Position numbers and translations under genes: made by a program. Below, in pieces: positions 62,535-64,000 of a stretch of DNA of 64,000 bases. This DNA is from Mesostigma viride (Eukaryota > Streptophyta > Mesostigmatophyceae > Mesostigmatales > Mesostigmataceae): positions 1-64,000 of the forward strand of contig RPFO01000068.1 of assembly GCA_009746045.1 (NCBI GenBank). The letters are read 5' to 3'. Within the stretch, counting starts at the first letter, position 1. The number at the start of each line of letters is the position of its first letter. The notes below the pieces were generated by a model, which saw only the letters and a program-made list of their open reading frames with translations, was not told the origin of the DNA and searched no databases.

Positions 62535-64000
62535 TAATAGGGCAACTGCCCATTCTTGGTATTGCAAGCTTTGATGTGCGCACCCTCCCTGCAGATCCTT
62601 CTACGAGCGGCGACACCCCAGCACGCCACCGCGTCGACGAGCTGATCGCCTTGTGCGCCCACAACAAGAATGCTGTCCCCGGGGTCCAAGAGCACCGACG
62701 CACCGTCGACCCTCAGCAAGGGGTCAATGGTCTCCTGGTCGACGACCTTCGTGCGGGCTGGCGGTTCAATTATGGTGGAGGCGACGCGCCGGGTCAAGGT
62801 GGTGTGGGCCTCTTGTGCTCGCCGGCAGCATCAGAGCACCTCCAGTCCATCGTGCTGCGATCCCCGCGTGTGCTACTAGTGGCCACTTTTTCGGCCACTG
62901 AGGGCCATTCACACCACACGCTAACCGTTATCGTGGGATATGCACCACTATGCGGGTCGAGCTCAGGCGGAACGTGAGGCCTTCTTCAGCGCCCTCAAGG
63001 AGGAGGAGGCCAACATCCCAGCTCGGCACTTCCTGGTTATGCTGCTCGACGCCAACGCCAGGCTGCCAGTTGGCACTGGGGGCGCTCAGTACTCCCCACC
63101 CAACACGACAGCCAACGGTAACACGGCTTTATTTGTGAATCTGCTGGCAGAATCTGCGCTGGCTGCATGCAATGCTTCTTTCGCACGCCCCGCTGAGCAG
63201 CTTGCCACCTTTTTTGGGCCGTCGGATCGGGTGGTGTGCCTTGACTATATATGCGTACGCCGGGCTCAGCGCCCCTCAGTTGTCGATGCTGGCGTGCTGC
63301 AAGATTCTGTCAGCACGGTGGAATCTGATCACCGTCTCGTGCTCGCTCGCATCAGATTGCGGTTTCCTGGGGTGAAACCGTTGCGACAGCTGGCGCCTCA
63401 TCCAGATCTCAAGGTGCTCCGGATTGTGCTGAAGGATTCCGACAAGATGTCAGCAGAAGAGCAGGCCGCTATGTCGCACCGGGACGACTTTTTGGCAGTC
63501 TTCGACGCCAGGGGCAGTCGCCAACAATTACACGCCATTCCGCCGCCGGGTGATATTTCAGTGATCCTCCGCGGTATCGCTGCCAAGTACAGTCTGGCTG
63601 CCCGCACCCTCCCCTCCTTGCCTCCGCGCCGACAGCAGTTGCTGTCCACCGCGCCACGCACCGACAGTGGTCTCAGTTAGGTTAATATTGTGCGGAAACC
63701 TTTTGCCACTTGGGCTTCTCAGGTTCCGCGAATATTACCGGCGAGTGGTCATCGCCGGTAATATTGTGCGGAACCTGAGAAGCCCAAGTGGCAAAAGGTT
63801 TCCGCACAATATTAACCTAACTGTCTCCCGCTCAGCAGATGCTCCGCCGCAACAGGGACCCGACCGCCAAGCCTGGGCTGCACGCGGCTTTGCGGGTTGC
63901 CTACGAGCAGGCTGAGAAGGCAGACGCTCAGCAGATGGTCAAGGACCAGCGCAGCTGCCAGCAGAAGCACAACGGCAAGGGGGCCTAGTTCTGGTACATG
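62535..64000 (+). mobile_element. 5' part of a LINE: AP-like endonuclease domain, runs off the window
   Basis: Plus-strand frames encode an exonuclease-endonuclease-phosphatase domain of non-LTR retrotransposons: IASFDVRTL, GVQEHR (catalytic Glu), GGVGLLCSP, VIVGYAPL, then after a one-base shift near 62950 LLDANARL, DYICVRR and SDHRLVLARIRL (catalytic His). This enzyme nicks target DNA to prime reverse transcription. Around 63676-63821 a palindrome interrupts the frame; coding resumes after it (MLRRNRDPTAK). The reverse transcriptase would lie beyond the right edge. Broken by at least one shift and one insertion, so inactive. Confidence 0.8.
63676..63821. repeat. 146-bp near-perfect palindrome inserted in the LINE
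   Basis: Arms of about 69 bases (63676-63744 and 63752-63821) are identical except for one G against AC. They are separated by GTGGTCA. The arms begin GTTAGGTTAATATTGTGCGG. No target duplication is certain. It looks like a fold-back miniature transposon. Confidence 0.9.

Noticed and set aside
63720-63770. Replication origin of a circular single-stranded DNA virus, from the AATATTAC-like motif
   Set aside because: The motif lies in the stem, not the loop, of the palindrome, and no replication protein is present.

Overview
The window is nuclear DNA of a flagellated green alga. The evidence is spliced genes with GT-AG (and two GC-AG) introns, a ciliary nexin-dynein regulatory complex subunit, non-LTR retrotransposons, an interstitial TTTAGGG-type telomere-like run, and an integrated polinton-like virus (PLV). 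A prasinophyte-like alga is my best inference; nothing in the sequence names the species.

Layout. 1-13.65 kb is the right-hand part of an endogenous PLV that continues past the left edge. The minus strand carries a structural block: major capsid, small virion protein, penton-like protein, zinc-finger protein, very large fibre-like gene. The plus strand carries a replication/packaging block: coiled-coil protein, packaging ATPase, AT-hook protein, tyrosine recombinase, primase-helicase. The blocks diverge from a 24-bp promoter gap at 6.9 kb. At least eleven single-base frame breaks cripple five genes. 13.8-14.3 kb holds five tandem hairpin units, and 14.6-16.3 kb a 5'-truncated LINE inserted into a Penelope-like fragment.

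Host genes follow: a DHHC S-acyltransferase (-, 17.6-23.5 kb, 5 exons), DRC4/GAS8 (+, 26.9-34.0 kb, 7 exons), a GT29 sialyltransferase-like enzyme (-, 34.9-39.4 kb, 6 exons), an intronless MOV10/SDE3-like helicase with CCCH fingers (+, 40.6-43.4 kb) and M18 aspartyl aminopeptidase (-, 45.5-61.0 kb, 10 exons). I rebuilt every exon junction in phase, and none of these about 8.7 kb of coding sequence has a frame break, in sharp contrast to the PLV. A 5S rRNA gene lies at 61.7 kb, and the 5' endonuclease part of another LINE runs off the right edge.

The most unusual feature is the architecture of the host introns. At roughly two thirds of the splice junctions examined, the adjacent intron contains one to eight decayed copies ('echoes') of the neighbouring exon edge, often with its splice site. 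They are commonly followed by a minisatellite array (33-34, 36, 44, 51 or 85 bp units) or a microsatellite that makes up most of the intron. The three copies of a C-terminal aminopeptidase exon edge and the two-sided echoes of DRC4 exon 3 show it most clearly. I know of no named system that matches this.
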